From the NCBI GenBank assembly GCA_002081555.1, contig KV920999.1:1-28257 (forward strand): 28,257 nt of DNA, written 5' to 3'. The position numbers and the translations under genes were made by a program. The stretch comes from Protostelium mycophagum (taxonomy: Eukaryota > Evosea > Variosea > Protosteliida > Protosteliaceae). Of this stretch, positions 1-10,078 are shown in pieces; the first letter of the stretch is position 1, and the number at the start of each line of letters is the position of its first letter. The notes below the pieces were generated by a model that saw nothing but the letters and a program-made list of their open reading frames with translations, made no database searches and was not told the DNA's origin.

Positions 1-12
1 CAGATTTATAAG

Positions 13-720
13 CATAATACTGCTCCTACAAAAACATCCGGACACTTTTGGAAGCCACTGTATCTATGGCAAGCTGAGTTAGACCTTTCTGTTTATCACC
101 GCACTTGTAGCGTTCAACCCACCACTGTAACAGCTCAACCTTATAATTTAATGGCTTCTTGTCTAACCACTGTTGTACTGGATTGTTCACTGAGTTGCAG
201 TTGTGGCATATTAATTCAAGAAATAACTCCTATACAAATATCAGAAATATAAAGTATAAAATAAAATAATAATATACATCTTCATTGTCTCCAGGAGGGA
301 GGTTCTGCAAATTGGGTGCTTTTGTCTCTGTCAGCTTGTAGTGAGTGTTATAGACACAATGTAAGAGAGCATGTGCTGTTGTAATCCATTCTGGCTCTCA
401 CTTTTGTAGTTGCAAGTATTGGGTCTTTAGGCGTGGATGTAGTACTGCATTCCATCACAAAATAATAAATATATATTTATTGATTTATTTAATAATAAAT
501 ATAATAAATAAATCAATTATCACTCACATACAGCCAGTCAAAGAAGTGAATTTTTGTCCGTGAGGTTGTAATATTTTTGGAGTTTGCTGAGTGCACAACC
601 TGCAGCTGATTGTATGTCTGATGAACCAGATATCTTCATATCTGTATATGCACGGTCTAGAGCATCATATGCTACAAGCACATCTGCAAGAAGAGGTGTT
701 TGTGAAGCTAAAAATCAAAA
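13..720 (-). pseudogene. Decayed hAT-family transposase, C-terminal half
   Basis: Read on the minus strand, three blocks in order resemble the C-terminal half of a hAT transposase. About 700-548 gives PLLADVLVAYDALDRAY and then LSKLQKYYNLTD. About 460-290 gives AVLHPRLKTQYL and then EPEWITTAHALL. About 190-20 gives VELLQWWVERYK and then LTQLAIDTVAS, the usual dimerisation-domain pattern of a WW pair followed by LA-D. The blocks are not one open frame: a TGA stands where this family normally has a tryptophan (just before EPEW), and AT-rich sequence near 460-545 interrupts the first two. The element is therefore a dead copy or has unrecognised introns. The family assignment rests on motif recall, and the 3' end may lie outside the window. 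Confidence 0.65.
479..517. repeat. AT-rich inverted repeat
   Basis: Arms 479-491 (ATTGATTTATTTA) and 505-517 are perfect inverted copies around a 13-bp AT spacer. It lies inside the decayed hAT sequence and may mark a degraded intron or nested insertion. Confidence 0.6.
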
Positions 721-1202
721 GCCAGTCGGGACACAGTTGACACCTTCACCAAAATCAATATTCAATAATTATAGCCCTTCAGAGAAAAAACAAAAAGATC
801 ATATATTGCGTTCCAAGAGGTTAATAGAGCGACGTTGTACTCTAAATCTGTTTTTTCTTGGCGCAGCGTACATACTTCAGCATGGAGGGAAGCTAACGCC
901 TCTTGCAAATCCTGTACATCCTCTGTCAAGGATGAGAAGGCGCTGCTGTCTAGCTGGGAAAAGTCCTGGGGTTCTACTGTTGCATCTCCCTCAGTACGTG
1001 TTGCGCAGGCAATGTGGGCATATGATTCTCCTCATGTATGGAAAGGTCCTCATTACTGGTTGCCTTGTTATGTGGGGGGGGATCCAGTGACAAGCGCAAT
1101 TTGTTCTTCAACCAAATTGCTGTTTTTCCACAACAGCAGCTGGCAAAGATTTTTGCCAATAAACACAAGAGCAAGCAATTTACTGGTAAGATTACATCAG
1201 TG

Positions 1203-1411
1203 GTGTTCAATCTCATCTTGTCAGATTCTGAAGGATGGAATCCCTGGGTTTGCCTTGCAGATGTTCCCTCTGAAACCATCAATTCAGAGGTCAAGTTTAA
1301 CTCAAGTTTAAGTGTTCAATCTCATTATGTCAGGTTCTGAAGGATGGGATCCCTGGGTTTGCCTTGCAGATGTTCCCTCTGAAACCATCAATTCAGAGGT
1401 TAAGTTTAACT
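1203..1411. repeat. Tandem duplication, 109-bp period
   Basis: Two copies (1203-1311 and 1312-1411) begin GTGTTCAATCTCAT and share long blocks such as CCCTGGGTTTGCCTTGCAG with only a few substitutions. The last part of the first copy has a short extra CAAGTTTAA-like segment. No coding role is visible. Confidence 0.85.
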
Positions 1412-2041
1412 GGGATTCTTCTTAAAAAGAATATAGAAATAAAATACAAAAAAGAAAGAATTACAGTTACTAGCAGGTGCATGTAAACACCTGGATTAAA
1501 GACCCAGTAGAATTGCTATCAGAACAAGTTAACAGGGAAAAAAGAGCTTAGCTAGACAGAGCCTAATCCAGGGGATCTGCCCCTTGTCAGAACCTCAGAA
1601 GAAGGTCTAGATGGATCTTGTTAAATAAAAAATACAAAAGAAAACTATTCTAATAGCCACAGCTCTTGTCACTGATGTGTGGGCTTTCTGTGTTTCTATT
1701 TGCTTTTTTGCCTACTTTCTTGAGCATTTTAAAGATTTCACTTAGGTTTTGTTTGATTTTCTGTTTGATTTTGTTCTATTGTTGCTTGTGCATTTATGGA
1801 TGATATCTTGTCTATTAATTTTTAATTTTTTGTTTTCTTTATTATACAGAGTTTTGGATTCTAGATAGTTCACAGACTTTGCATACTATCTTACTTTTGT
1901 ATCAACAACATTCACTTGTATTACACTATTCTTGAATATGACAAGGCCAGCCTTTTTTATTCAATTGGTCTTGGCAAAACAAACATTAATTATATCTCAA
2001 GAGAACACCAATACAACAACATTAGATCATAAGAACAAAAG

Positions 2042-2079
2042 CATTGAAAAATTTACATTTCATTGAAAAATTTACATTT
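2042..2079. repeat. Two tandem copies of a 19-bp sequence
   Basis: CATTGAAAAATTTACATTT occurs twice back to back (2042-2060 and 2061-2079) without mismatch, in AT-rich non-coding sequence. Confidence 0.9.
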
Positions 2080-2977
2080 CCTATTTGCAGTTTGCCATAT
2101 CTTAGGTAGGGTTGGCTTTTTACATTTTGCACAGGCTAAACAAGTTTTCTGAACTAAACCTAGAACAAAGTTGGCAGTTGTTGTTGTATCAATCCTGTGG
2201 CTGTCTATGTTCACATTTCAAGAATGGCTTAGTCTAGATGTGTTGTGCTGCTGTATTCTATACTTTGTGTTGCCGCTTTTTAGATATATGGCTCTAGCCA
2301 GCGCTCTTGGCCCTCTAGAGATGTTTATATCTTAGTAGATGATTTCATCAATGTCAATTACTATAATGTGTCCATAGATGGCATCTCTTGTGCCAACAGA
2401 CAAGCTGTTTTAGCCACCAAAATTAAGTGCAGCCATCTTAAGTGCAATTTGCACTTTAACTGCTATTTCTAATCCTGATGTTTGCAAAGATGCAACAGTT
2501 GCATCTTTGTTACCTTTACTGGCTATGTGCATGATCTAACACACTTGACTGGGATGGGATTAAGACTTATCTGGCTCTGTGCATTAAGCTGATAGTTGTA
2601 AAGATTTAGCCATAATTCTTCTCAATGGAAATATTTTGGAATCCCTGTGGGTATCCACAAGTAAAGCCAACTGCACAAAAACCACAAACTTCTGTCTCTA
2701 AAACTATTTAGAAATTGCTAGAGCACCTCTTTTATCTGCAGGCATTGTGCCAGCATAACAACTAAATGACCCAGATTGTAAATAATGAATTCTATGTTAT
2801 TTACTATAAATTGAGAATGATATCATAATACTATTATCAATTACTCTTGTTCAAAATATCAATTCTTGTAGAAATATAAAATGGTAAATTTATATATTTC
2901 TAGTATAAGTGACATCACATACAGTGACCTCACATAACTGTGGTATATTCCTCAGCCACATCTCTGGTTTGTATAAG

Positions 2978-3362
2978 ATTGCAGGAACACTTTTCAGAAC
3001 ATTTTCAGAACATTAACTTATTTTTATTATGAAGTGTCACATAATAGCATAAATTAGCTCAAAAGATAGCATTTAAAAAACAACATATAGGTTGTAATTG
3101 CAATAATGTGTTGATTTATATTGCTAACAGAAATAAACTCTAAATACTGTTGCAGAACATTGTCTGCAGAACAGGGGTCTGTTCTGAGACAGTTTTTTAG
3201 CTTTATCTCTTTTACAACTATATATCTCAGTTTTATTACTCTTACTACCTATATGTTGTTTTTAAAATGCTATCTTTTGAGCTCAGCTGTACCATCCTGT
3301 GACATTTCATAACAGAAATAAAGTAATGTTCTGAAAATGTTCTGAAAAGTGTTCCTGCAATC
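2978..3362. mobile_element. Foldback/MITE-like element with ~115-bp inverted arms
   Basis: The left arm (2978 to about 3091, starting GATTGCAGGAACACTTTTCA) returns as an inverted copy at about 3248-3362, ending with the complement CCTGCAATC. Both arms contain the doubled TTTCAGAACA block and the segment GCTCAAAAGATAGCATTT. The arms differ by scattered substitutions and a few indels. The ~155-bp centre has no meaningful open frame. I could not define a target-site duplication, so the superfamily is unknown. Size and structure suggest a non-autonomous MITE or foldback element. Confidence 0.8.
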
Positions 3363-3858
3363 TCTATTGCAAATGAGTGCAAATCTGCTCAAATGAGTGC
3401 AAATCCCCCACGTAATGACACCCCTCTCCAAATTTTATGCCAGTCTCTCACCCAGCAGAAGACAACATACCCTCCCACACTCAGCACCCCCACCCCCAAC
3501 TGCTCCAGATAGCCCTTTTTGCAAATCAAATAATTATACCTTGCACTAGAACCCGCCCTCTTGCAGAAGCTTTTTTTTTCTTTCAGTGCAAGAGGGGCAT
3601 GGCCTCCAGTATGAGGCGCTACTCGGTGTCCGAGGACACCTATGTCCCTCCCTGTATGCTGATGTTGCATGAGACTCAAGAAGTGTACACTTCTTGAGTC
3701 TTCTGGTCGCAACTGTACAACCAAACACAATGCAGTTTTATTTCACGGTACAAAATGGGGTATCGCCGACGTGCGGCGGTATTCTGCAATCTCGCTGAAG
3801 GTTAACATTATCGAAGGTCAATACAAATCATCCTTTATAAGATGTACACTCATTGTCT
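3363..3858. other. Non-coding stretch downstream of the membrane-protein gene
   Basis: It holds two copies of CAAATGAGTGCAAATC about 19 bp apart (near 3370-3405), a C-rich/A-rich region with short open frames that resemble nothing I know, and the 30-bp palindrome at 3672-3701. It would include the 3' UTR of the minus-strand gene ending at 3859, but no canonical AATAAA is obvious close to that stop. Confidence 0.5.
3672..3701. repeat. Perfect 30-bp palindrome without spacer
   Basis: AGACTCAAGAAGTGT is followed directly by its exact reverse complement, centred between 3686 and 3687. There is no loop and no mismatch. Confidence 0.9.
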
Positions 3859-6800
3859 TTATATTGCTGGTGTTCCAATTGTTTTCATGTCCATTGCCTC
3901 ATCTGCTCTCTGTCTTCTATGCTTCCTTTTGACAAGAAATATGACAAAAAAGACAATCAGCAGGAATGCTAGGATGCCTATGACAATGCCTGCTATAGCG
4001 CCACCCGTAAGCCCCTTGTTGTTGCTTTCTATTACATTGCCTGTGCTGTTTATCTGTGTCGCTGTACTCTGCCACATCTCAGCATGTGTAAATTAAATTT
4101 GTTGGTGCGTGTTACTCACTGGAAACGGCCCAACAATCATACTGGATGTTGTAGTGGAGGCAGTAAGTTGTGCAGCAGTAAATATAGAACTGAATAATGT
4201 GTCCCTCTATGATACACTATTATCGAGTGGTTGGCTGACAGCTCACTCACCTGTGCAGTTTGATCCACCAAATGTGGCATTGACTGTCAACACTGTTAGC
4301 CCTTCCACGCTGTCTCCAAAGTCTGATCCAGAGATATATGCTGTGCTGCCCTCCAGCTGTATGTTGTGTATCTGTGGAGGTGATTCGCATGGTATCTCTA
4401 TGATCTCTAAAATGACAGGAGAGCATGAGCCGTTGTAGTAGTCTGTGTTGTACACATTGTAACCTGTGTCCATGGGACACTTGTACCATGCAGTGCTGCC
4501 TGTATATGCAAGCTGACCGTTTATGATGCTGAACAAATTGTCGTCGTTTGTCTGTGGGACGTCATCGCACTGCAGCTGTGACTGAGAAGAGATGTAGCAC
4601 TGTATTTGATAAGGCAGGCTGTTATTCAAGTGGCCATCTTGTAGTGCAAAAGACACGTTGTATGCTCCTGTACCGAAGTTGTATCTCACTTGACCATCCA
4701 GCAGTGATCCAGTGTCGTTGATAACAAAGCAGATCCTACTCTGTGAGATTGTGCTGCTGGGTATGTACGAGCTGGTACTCTCTGTGGTGCTCTCTGCCTC
4801 CGTAGTGCTCTTTTGTATACAAGAAGCACCAGCTTGGGGTGTCACTGTACCGCAGGGATAGTATACGGTTGTGAACGCATTAAGCTCACTGTCGGAGAGC
4901 CAGTTTGATGTATTGTAGTGCAGACCAGCGTTGTCAATAAACTGACTGTGGTGTACGACTCCGCCATATATAGACATGCCTCCACCTAGCTCAGTCTCAA
5001 CATACAGCCAACACTTACAAGAGGTAACTCACCGTTTCCGCCCACTGCATCGTTGTCTGAGAAGTTACATGCCTCCATTGTCACGTTATGGGCACAGTAC
5101 AGACCACCGCCGTCTGCCGTTGCGTTGTTGTCTGTAAAAATGCTTGAGCTGAAAGTACTCACATATCTTGTTGCATTTCCAGCAGTGTATATTGCACCTA
5201 TACATGTTAACATCAACATCAATGTTATCATTGATATTAAACTTAATTTTATGCACGTAAACATTCATATTATCTTGGCTATCTACAGCACATGTGGAGC
5301 GATAAAACAAAACGGGCCTGTTTCACCGACCAAAAAAGTCAGGCCTGTTTTGTTTTACCAGCCTACACACGATAACATTATTTGTGACTATTCCAAGAAT
5401 GATGCTCGCTCAAGTCAAAATGAGGTGTGCTTACCTCCAGATGCAGCTGTGTTATATGAGAATGTACTGTTGCTGACACTTGTGTTTGTGAGTGCGTACA
5501 CTGCTCCACCTAAATCTCTCAGTCACAAAGATATCGAATCCATCGTCGCTTTACCAGTTCCTCCAGCTGAGTTATTTATGTATGTTCCATCAACACTCTC
5601 TGTCATTCCAGAACAGTACACTGCACCTCCTGACTGTGATGCAGTATTGCTGATATATTGACTCCCTTCATCAGTTATCTGGCTGCTTACTAAAGCACCA
5701 CCGTTGCCATTCATCGCTCTGTTGCCAATGTACGTATCGTTCTTTGAGTTGAGAGCAGACACATACAAAGCTCCGCCGCTGGACTGCGCACTGTTATAGC
5801 GGTATTCGTTGTTGGTGCTATTCAGTGTTTCATAAGTGAAGATCGCACCGCCTGTAAGTACTGCGGTATTTGAAGTGAATATACATGAGGTGACGGTCAA
5901 CGCACTGTCACTCTGAATAGCTCCACCGTTTGCTGGCAAAGTGTCAATTCGTGTGGGATAGCATGTGTCGTTTTGCGCTGTAAAGAGTAATCGGAACAGG
6001 GTAGTTACCGCAACGGAACTTTGTTCCGACACGTAAATTACCGTGTTCCGATATTCCTTATTGCGCTGTTTACACTGATCTCTGCAGGTTCCAGCCGAGC
6101 TAGATATACGCTGATGATGGTTGCAACGATATTATATACAGACTACTGTTGCTTAGGAAAGAAATTGAATGTACCTTTACTACCCGTTGCCTGATTGTTT
6201 GTGAAATTAGACAACATCAACGTAAAGATAGAGCTAGAGCTGACATATATGGCTGCAGCAGCTACAAGATTTAGTGTATGAGAAATAAGCAATCTTTGCA
6301 GATGTCATTCATGTGAAAACAAGCAAAATTGTGAAGTAATAGTCTGTTTTGCAGATACACTGCTTTTATTTTCATTTATTTGTAATTACATTGAAGTCGA
6401 AATCTACAAACTTTGTAACACACAGAGTGCAGTATAACACAAACATAAACTTTGTATATTTACCATAGCTGAATCCCCCCAAAAGAGTGTTATTTTGAAA
6501 TGTGCATTCAGTTACACTGATGTTGACGTTTATGTTTGTAAATATTGCGCCACCCAATGCTAGATTTGTCAGTATTGTGGCATAGGAAGGAATAAGTATT
6601 TTGGCTGTGATCTCTTGAACTAAGGACCTGCAGGTCCGGTAACAACCGTATTTATCTCGTGACTTGTGGCCGTCATTACCGTGACTTGTGGCGCTCGTTA
6701 CCGTGACTCGTGGCGGTCATCACCGTGACAAATAGGATTTGCATTTTATGCGCTTGGTGTAGTGGCAATTGTAAAACCACTCACACGCAGCGCTGCGACG

Positions 6801-9448
6801 GGTATACATGGCGTTACTGGTAAACTGGGATGACATCAGTGCCAAATGACTGCCAGAACTCATGTATATGGCTCCACCAGACCCTTGATCTGTAAAATTT
6901 AATGAAAGTATGTGAAAAGGATTATCGTGTTTGAGATTGAGTTTTTATTTTGATCATATGAGATAATCCCACAAAATAGAACCATTATCACTGCTATTGT
7001 GCGGCGTGATCGCTTCCATCTCCGTTGTGCGATATTGTACCGTGATTTTCACGTCATCTTCCCGCAAATCTTAAAAGGTCCCTGAACTGACCACGTCGCA
7101 CAATACTTCTTTGGTTCTTTATAGAACACGAGATTCTCAGAATTGTTTGTTTTGCTGACGCAAGAGTCAGGCCTGGTTTATTTTACCGGCCTTCAGCCTG
7201 GTGAAATAGAGCGTTCCTGAAGTTTGGATGTTTGGTGCGGTAATATAAACGTTCTCAAATTGCACCGAAAAATAATATATTGGAACGCTTTCGCGTACTT
7301 TGCCATCAATATTACTTACAGAAGTGTGTATTTGGAGCATTCCCGTTGCCAAAGAATGTACAATTTGATATCTGAACGCTTCCTGCTGCCCAAACTGCCG
7401 CACCATGTACTTATCTTTGTCAGTTATGAGATACGCCTGTATAATTCTATGCTTATGCGAAAATTGATCGTTACTGACCGTTTGCATTCTGAATATTGGC
7501 AATGCTCCCAAGATGATTGTTCATAAAGTTGCACGATGTCAACGTCGCATTGCCAGAGCTGGTGTACACAGCACCGCCCAATGCGTCTACAAGTATGAGC
7601 AAATATAGATATTAATATGAGACCTCACCGAAATAATCAGAGACGGCTGTGTTGCTGCTAAATGTACAATTTATCATCGTGAATTCGGTGTTTTGCACTG
7701 TGTATATCGCCCCACCGTAAGCTAACACATGTTAGTTATTTGGGTCTTAAATGCCATATTACCATCGACAACTTTACAACTGAAGTTATTGATCTTCAGA
7801 GATAGAAAAATTTGGGAGGCAAAATTCCGTGGGATAATAAGATGGTCTGCCTTTGTAACACCGTTACAATATGTACTGCACAACTTTCTTTAACGAAAAT
7901 AACAAATCTTAATGGTCTAAATTTGCTCAGGTTGCACACGATATACAAAGTAACACCCATAATCAACACATATTTCGAGTCATAAATCTTTGGGTACTCA
8001 CCATTAAAAGATTGTGCTCTCAATAAATTTGACATGAATATTGTGGAGATAATGTTGACTCTTGTTTGTCCCCCAATCCAAAGCGCCCCACCGTACAGAT
8101 AATCACCTGCAGATATTTACATTTTATCTATTATATGTAGCTGCTTACCGGGGTTCGTTACTGAGTTACTGATAAATTTACAGAATGAGATATTGATTAT
8201 GCCATACACAGCTATTGCGCCACCAGATACATCTGCAATGTGTTATTATGAGGTGCTGCCCTACCGCACTATATCGATCTTCAGAGTAAGGTCTGCGGCA
8301 GAGTCGCAGCTGAGAGATGACGCTGTGTTTTGCGTCTATCATCTCCTTGTTCACTTTCCGATGGCGCAAGAAGAGATGCAAAAGAACGACTCACGTGCTT
8401 GATTGTTGGTAAATGATGAGTATGCCGCAGAGAAGTAATTTCCGTTGCTGAATATGGCGCCACCTGAATTTCCATCTACAAAGACATGTCAATCACATTA
8501 GCCATATCGACAAACGGCGGTTGTGTGGTTATGTATTGTCCGACCTGGGCGAGTTTGTACCTTCCTCAAAATAATCCTCATCCACGGTTGTTACCGTACA
8601 AAATTTTTCAATCTCACGGTACACAACCGTAAATGATGGCATCTGACGGAAAGGTCCAAACTCGCCGAGGTCGCACAATACCAGAGTAAAACTCTGTCTG
8701 CCAATACACAGAATCAAAGCTTCCTCACTTGTATTGGTACAATTGGTCAAAGTGGAGTTGTACACAGCTAGCAGAGAGGCAGTAGATGTTATGCAGGTTC
8801 CTCTGCCACCGTCCATATACACGCTGTTCAACGCGGCAGAAGCTGAAAATATGTCAGCTGTCACTGACCAAATCACAAACAAGATCACGATTGGTCACCT
8901 CCGGCATTGATCTGCATCACTGTCGAGTTCAGCACACTATTTGTGATGTTCACTGTCTGGTAGCCACTGAAAGATAGACGTGAAGAGTTTGTGTAGAGGC
9001 CGTCCAATGCGACAGAAGATATGTTTACAAAGCTGAGAGACGGGCTGCCGAGATATCCTTGTTGGACGGAGATCTGCACAAAAGATCAACAGAATAATTC
9101 ATCAGCCATCATTTGACTGACCTGCCCTGCTGTGCTGTCGTTAGAAGTGAAAGTGTATGTGTTGTTCAAGAGCCCGCCAAAGTTTGTGATAGTGATAAAA
9201 GTCTGCACTGCAAACAGAGGTACGTCACCATTTTCAAAAGTGAGTGTGTCCACATTGATGTCGCCCCGTGAGCACGAACGATCTACAACTTTGGCGGCTG
9301 CTCAATTCTCAATATTTGACCTTCATCATTAGAGAGACTCACCGTTTATCAGGCTGTTTCCATAGCTCCCGGTGTTGACGTTACACACAGCAGCAGCTGA
9401 AATACAGCATAAATGTGCCAGAGTACCAAAGACAAAGAGCGACCTCAT
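3859..9448 (-). CDS. Secreted/type I membrane protein with Chlamydia-PMP-like beta-helix repeats
   Basis: About 1,000 residues from at least 18 exons. The ATG at 9448 opens a signal peptide (MRSLFVFGTLAHLCCISAAA). Frame-consistent exons: 9448-9343, 9297-9122, 9073-8899, 8842-8729, 8475-8395, 8232-8149, 8106-8002, 7721-7629, 7586-7479, 6889-6785, 6559-6464, 6261-6175, 5977-5555, 5515-5435, 5197-5033, 4985-4251; the next one or two junctions (4250-4078) are unresolved. From 8475 to about 5033 nearly every exon carries one GGAI/GGAV...F..N repeat, typical of polymorphic membrane proteins and right-handed beta-helices. A Ser/Thr stalk, an IPT/TIG-like segment (GSDFGDSVEGLTVLTVNATF), a transmembrane helix (GAIAGIVIGILAFLLIVFFV) and a basic tail (KRKHRRQ) follow. 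This predicts a surface protein with the helix outside. Its ligand is unknown. Almost all introns are phase 1, consistent with exon duplication. Confidence 0.85.
5303..5357. repeat. Intronic foldback, 18-bp arms
   Basis: TAAAACAAAACGGGCCTG (5303-5320) and its inverted copy at 5340-5357 match at 17 of 18 positions around a 19-bp loop. It lies in the 237-bp intron 5434-5198. The right arm is nearly the same as the sequence at 7168-7185 in another intron, so both derive from one repeat family. Confidence 0.85.
5990..6052. repeat. Intronic foldback with nested inverted repeat
   Basis: Outer arms ATCGGAACAGGGTA (5990-6003) and 6039-6052 pair at 13 of 14 positions. Inside them CGGAAC-TTT-GTTCCG forms a second stem (6014-6028). 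It lies in the 197-bp intron 6174-5978, just upstream of the acceptor of exon 5977-5555. Confidence 0.75.
6624..6637. repeat. Perfect 14-bp palindrome
   Basis: GGACCTGCAGGTCC is its own reverse complement. It sits in the 225-bp intron 6784-6560, close to the 22-bp tandem repeats. Confidence 0.85.
6660..6725. repeat. Three tandem copies of a 22-bp unit
   Basis: TGACTTGTGGCCGTCATTAC-CG repeats at 6660, 6682 and 6704 with two to four substitutions per copy, then a partial TGAC. It is in an intron and has no spacer/repeat alternation, so it is a minisatellite rather than a CRISPR. Confidence 0.85.
6995..7105. mobile_element. Small MITE-like element (TIR TATTGTGCGnCGTGnTC)
   Basis: TATTGTGCGGCGTGATC at 6995 returns inverted as GACCACGTCGCACAATA ending at 7105, two mismatches in 17. 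The same TATTGTGCGAC terminus bounds the element at 8533-8681, so the two look like members of one family. It lies within the 589-bp intron 7478-6890. Confidence 0.65.
7168..7200. repeat. Intronic copy of the CAGGCCTG..TTTTA repeat
   Basis: CAGGCCTGGTTTATTTTA (7168-7185) matches the right arm of the foldback at 5340-5357 at 16 of 18 positions, followed by CCGGCCT against CCAGCCT. No left arm is present, so this is a partial or decayed copy in the 589-bp intron. Confidence 0.65.
8533..8681. mobile_element. 149-bp MITE-like element (TIR GTATTGTSCGACCT)
   Basis: The 29-bp ends 8533-8561 and 8653-8681 are inverted copies with about three mismatches and start GTATTGT-CGACCT. A second inverted pair lies inside (CACGGTTGTTACCGTA near 8582 and ACGGTACACAACCGT near 8617), so the whole unit folds. 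It is inside the 253-bp intron 8728-8476. No protein is encoded, and no clear target-site duplication was found. Confidence 0.75.
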
Positions 9449-10078
9449 GTTGTGGTTGTTGAGGCCTTTGGAATAATGCAAACTCCTTTAAAAATGTCGT
9501 TTGGCGTATTACGTCCAACGGCTGTTGGTCGGCGTTCACTAAACCTCGCGCTCGCGTCAACATATATTCTGTTTTGCGCGGCCCTTATGTCACCGAAGTA
9601 GAAAGGAGTCGTTCGCGCCAAACACCAAACCTCTCGCGCAAGTTTCGCGCCAAATCGTTTATTAATTTGTATGAATCTCGCGCAAGAGGGGCTGAATCTC
9701 GCGCCACATATCCATTCTATCTTTGCATTATTGGAATGGTACAAATGATATCTTGTCCATATGATCCACTTTGTATTCTTGCTCCTTGTGTTTCTGAACA
9801 TCCCAAACCATGATTTTGATGTGTTGTGAGACCCATTTCTTGGGATCACCTGGCGGACTTGTCCGGCTCGCTCTCCAGTCAACGGGTGAAACAAACTGTT
9901 TCGGCTTGGGCACGAAAAAATTTGTCTTTCGGTTTGGCCCAAATTTTTCTGGGACGAATCCTCCCCAGGACGAGAAATTCACCGGCAGGACGGACGGTCC
10001 TCGTCCTCTGCAGAGGATACCAACATGAAAGATCCAGAATAAGAAGATCACGATTGAAAGCAAGAGAAAAGATAGAAC
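9449..10078. promoter_or_regulatory. Shared divergent upstream region with E2F-like motifs
   Basis: This 630-bp region separates the start of the minus-strand membrane-protein gene (9448) from that of the plus-strand gene (10079). Between about 9595 and 9710 there are several CGCGC-containing boxes, including TTTCGCGCCAAA, which matches the E2F core TTTSSCGC, and three more TCGCGC repeats. Short open frames here (for example minus 9728-10000) have no recognisable domain. Promoter activity is inferred from position only. Confidence 0.4.

Larger units (their letters stand above)
721..2977. other. AT-rich region without a supported gene
   Basis: No open frame here has a recognisable domain. On the minus strand about 1000-810 reads a short coiled-coil-like stretch (LTEDVQDLQEALASLHAEV) that could be upstream transposon coding sequence, but it breaks into other frames on both sides. 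The rest is AT-rich, with the 109-bp tandem repeat at 1203-1411 and a 19-bp direct repeat at 2042-2079. I see no RNA gene. Confidence 0.5.

Noticed and set aside
584-1340. Several plus-strand open frames of 100-168 codons
   Set aside because: No domain similarity; the minus strand shows hAT transposase remnants over part of this stretch.
6660-6725. CRISPR-like array
   Set aside because: Repeats are contiguous with no unique spacers, in a eukaryotic intron.
7167-7511. Minus-strand 114-codon open frame
   Set aside because: It runs from the end of a beta-helix exon into a 589-bp intron filled with foldback repeats and has no domain signal.
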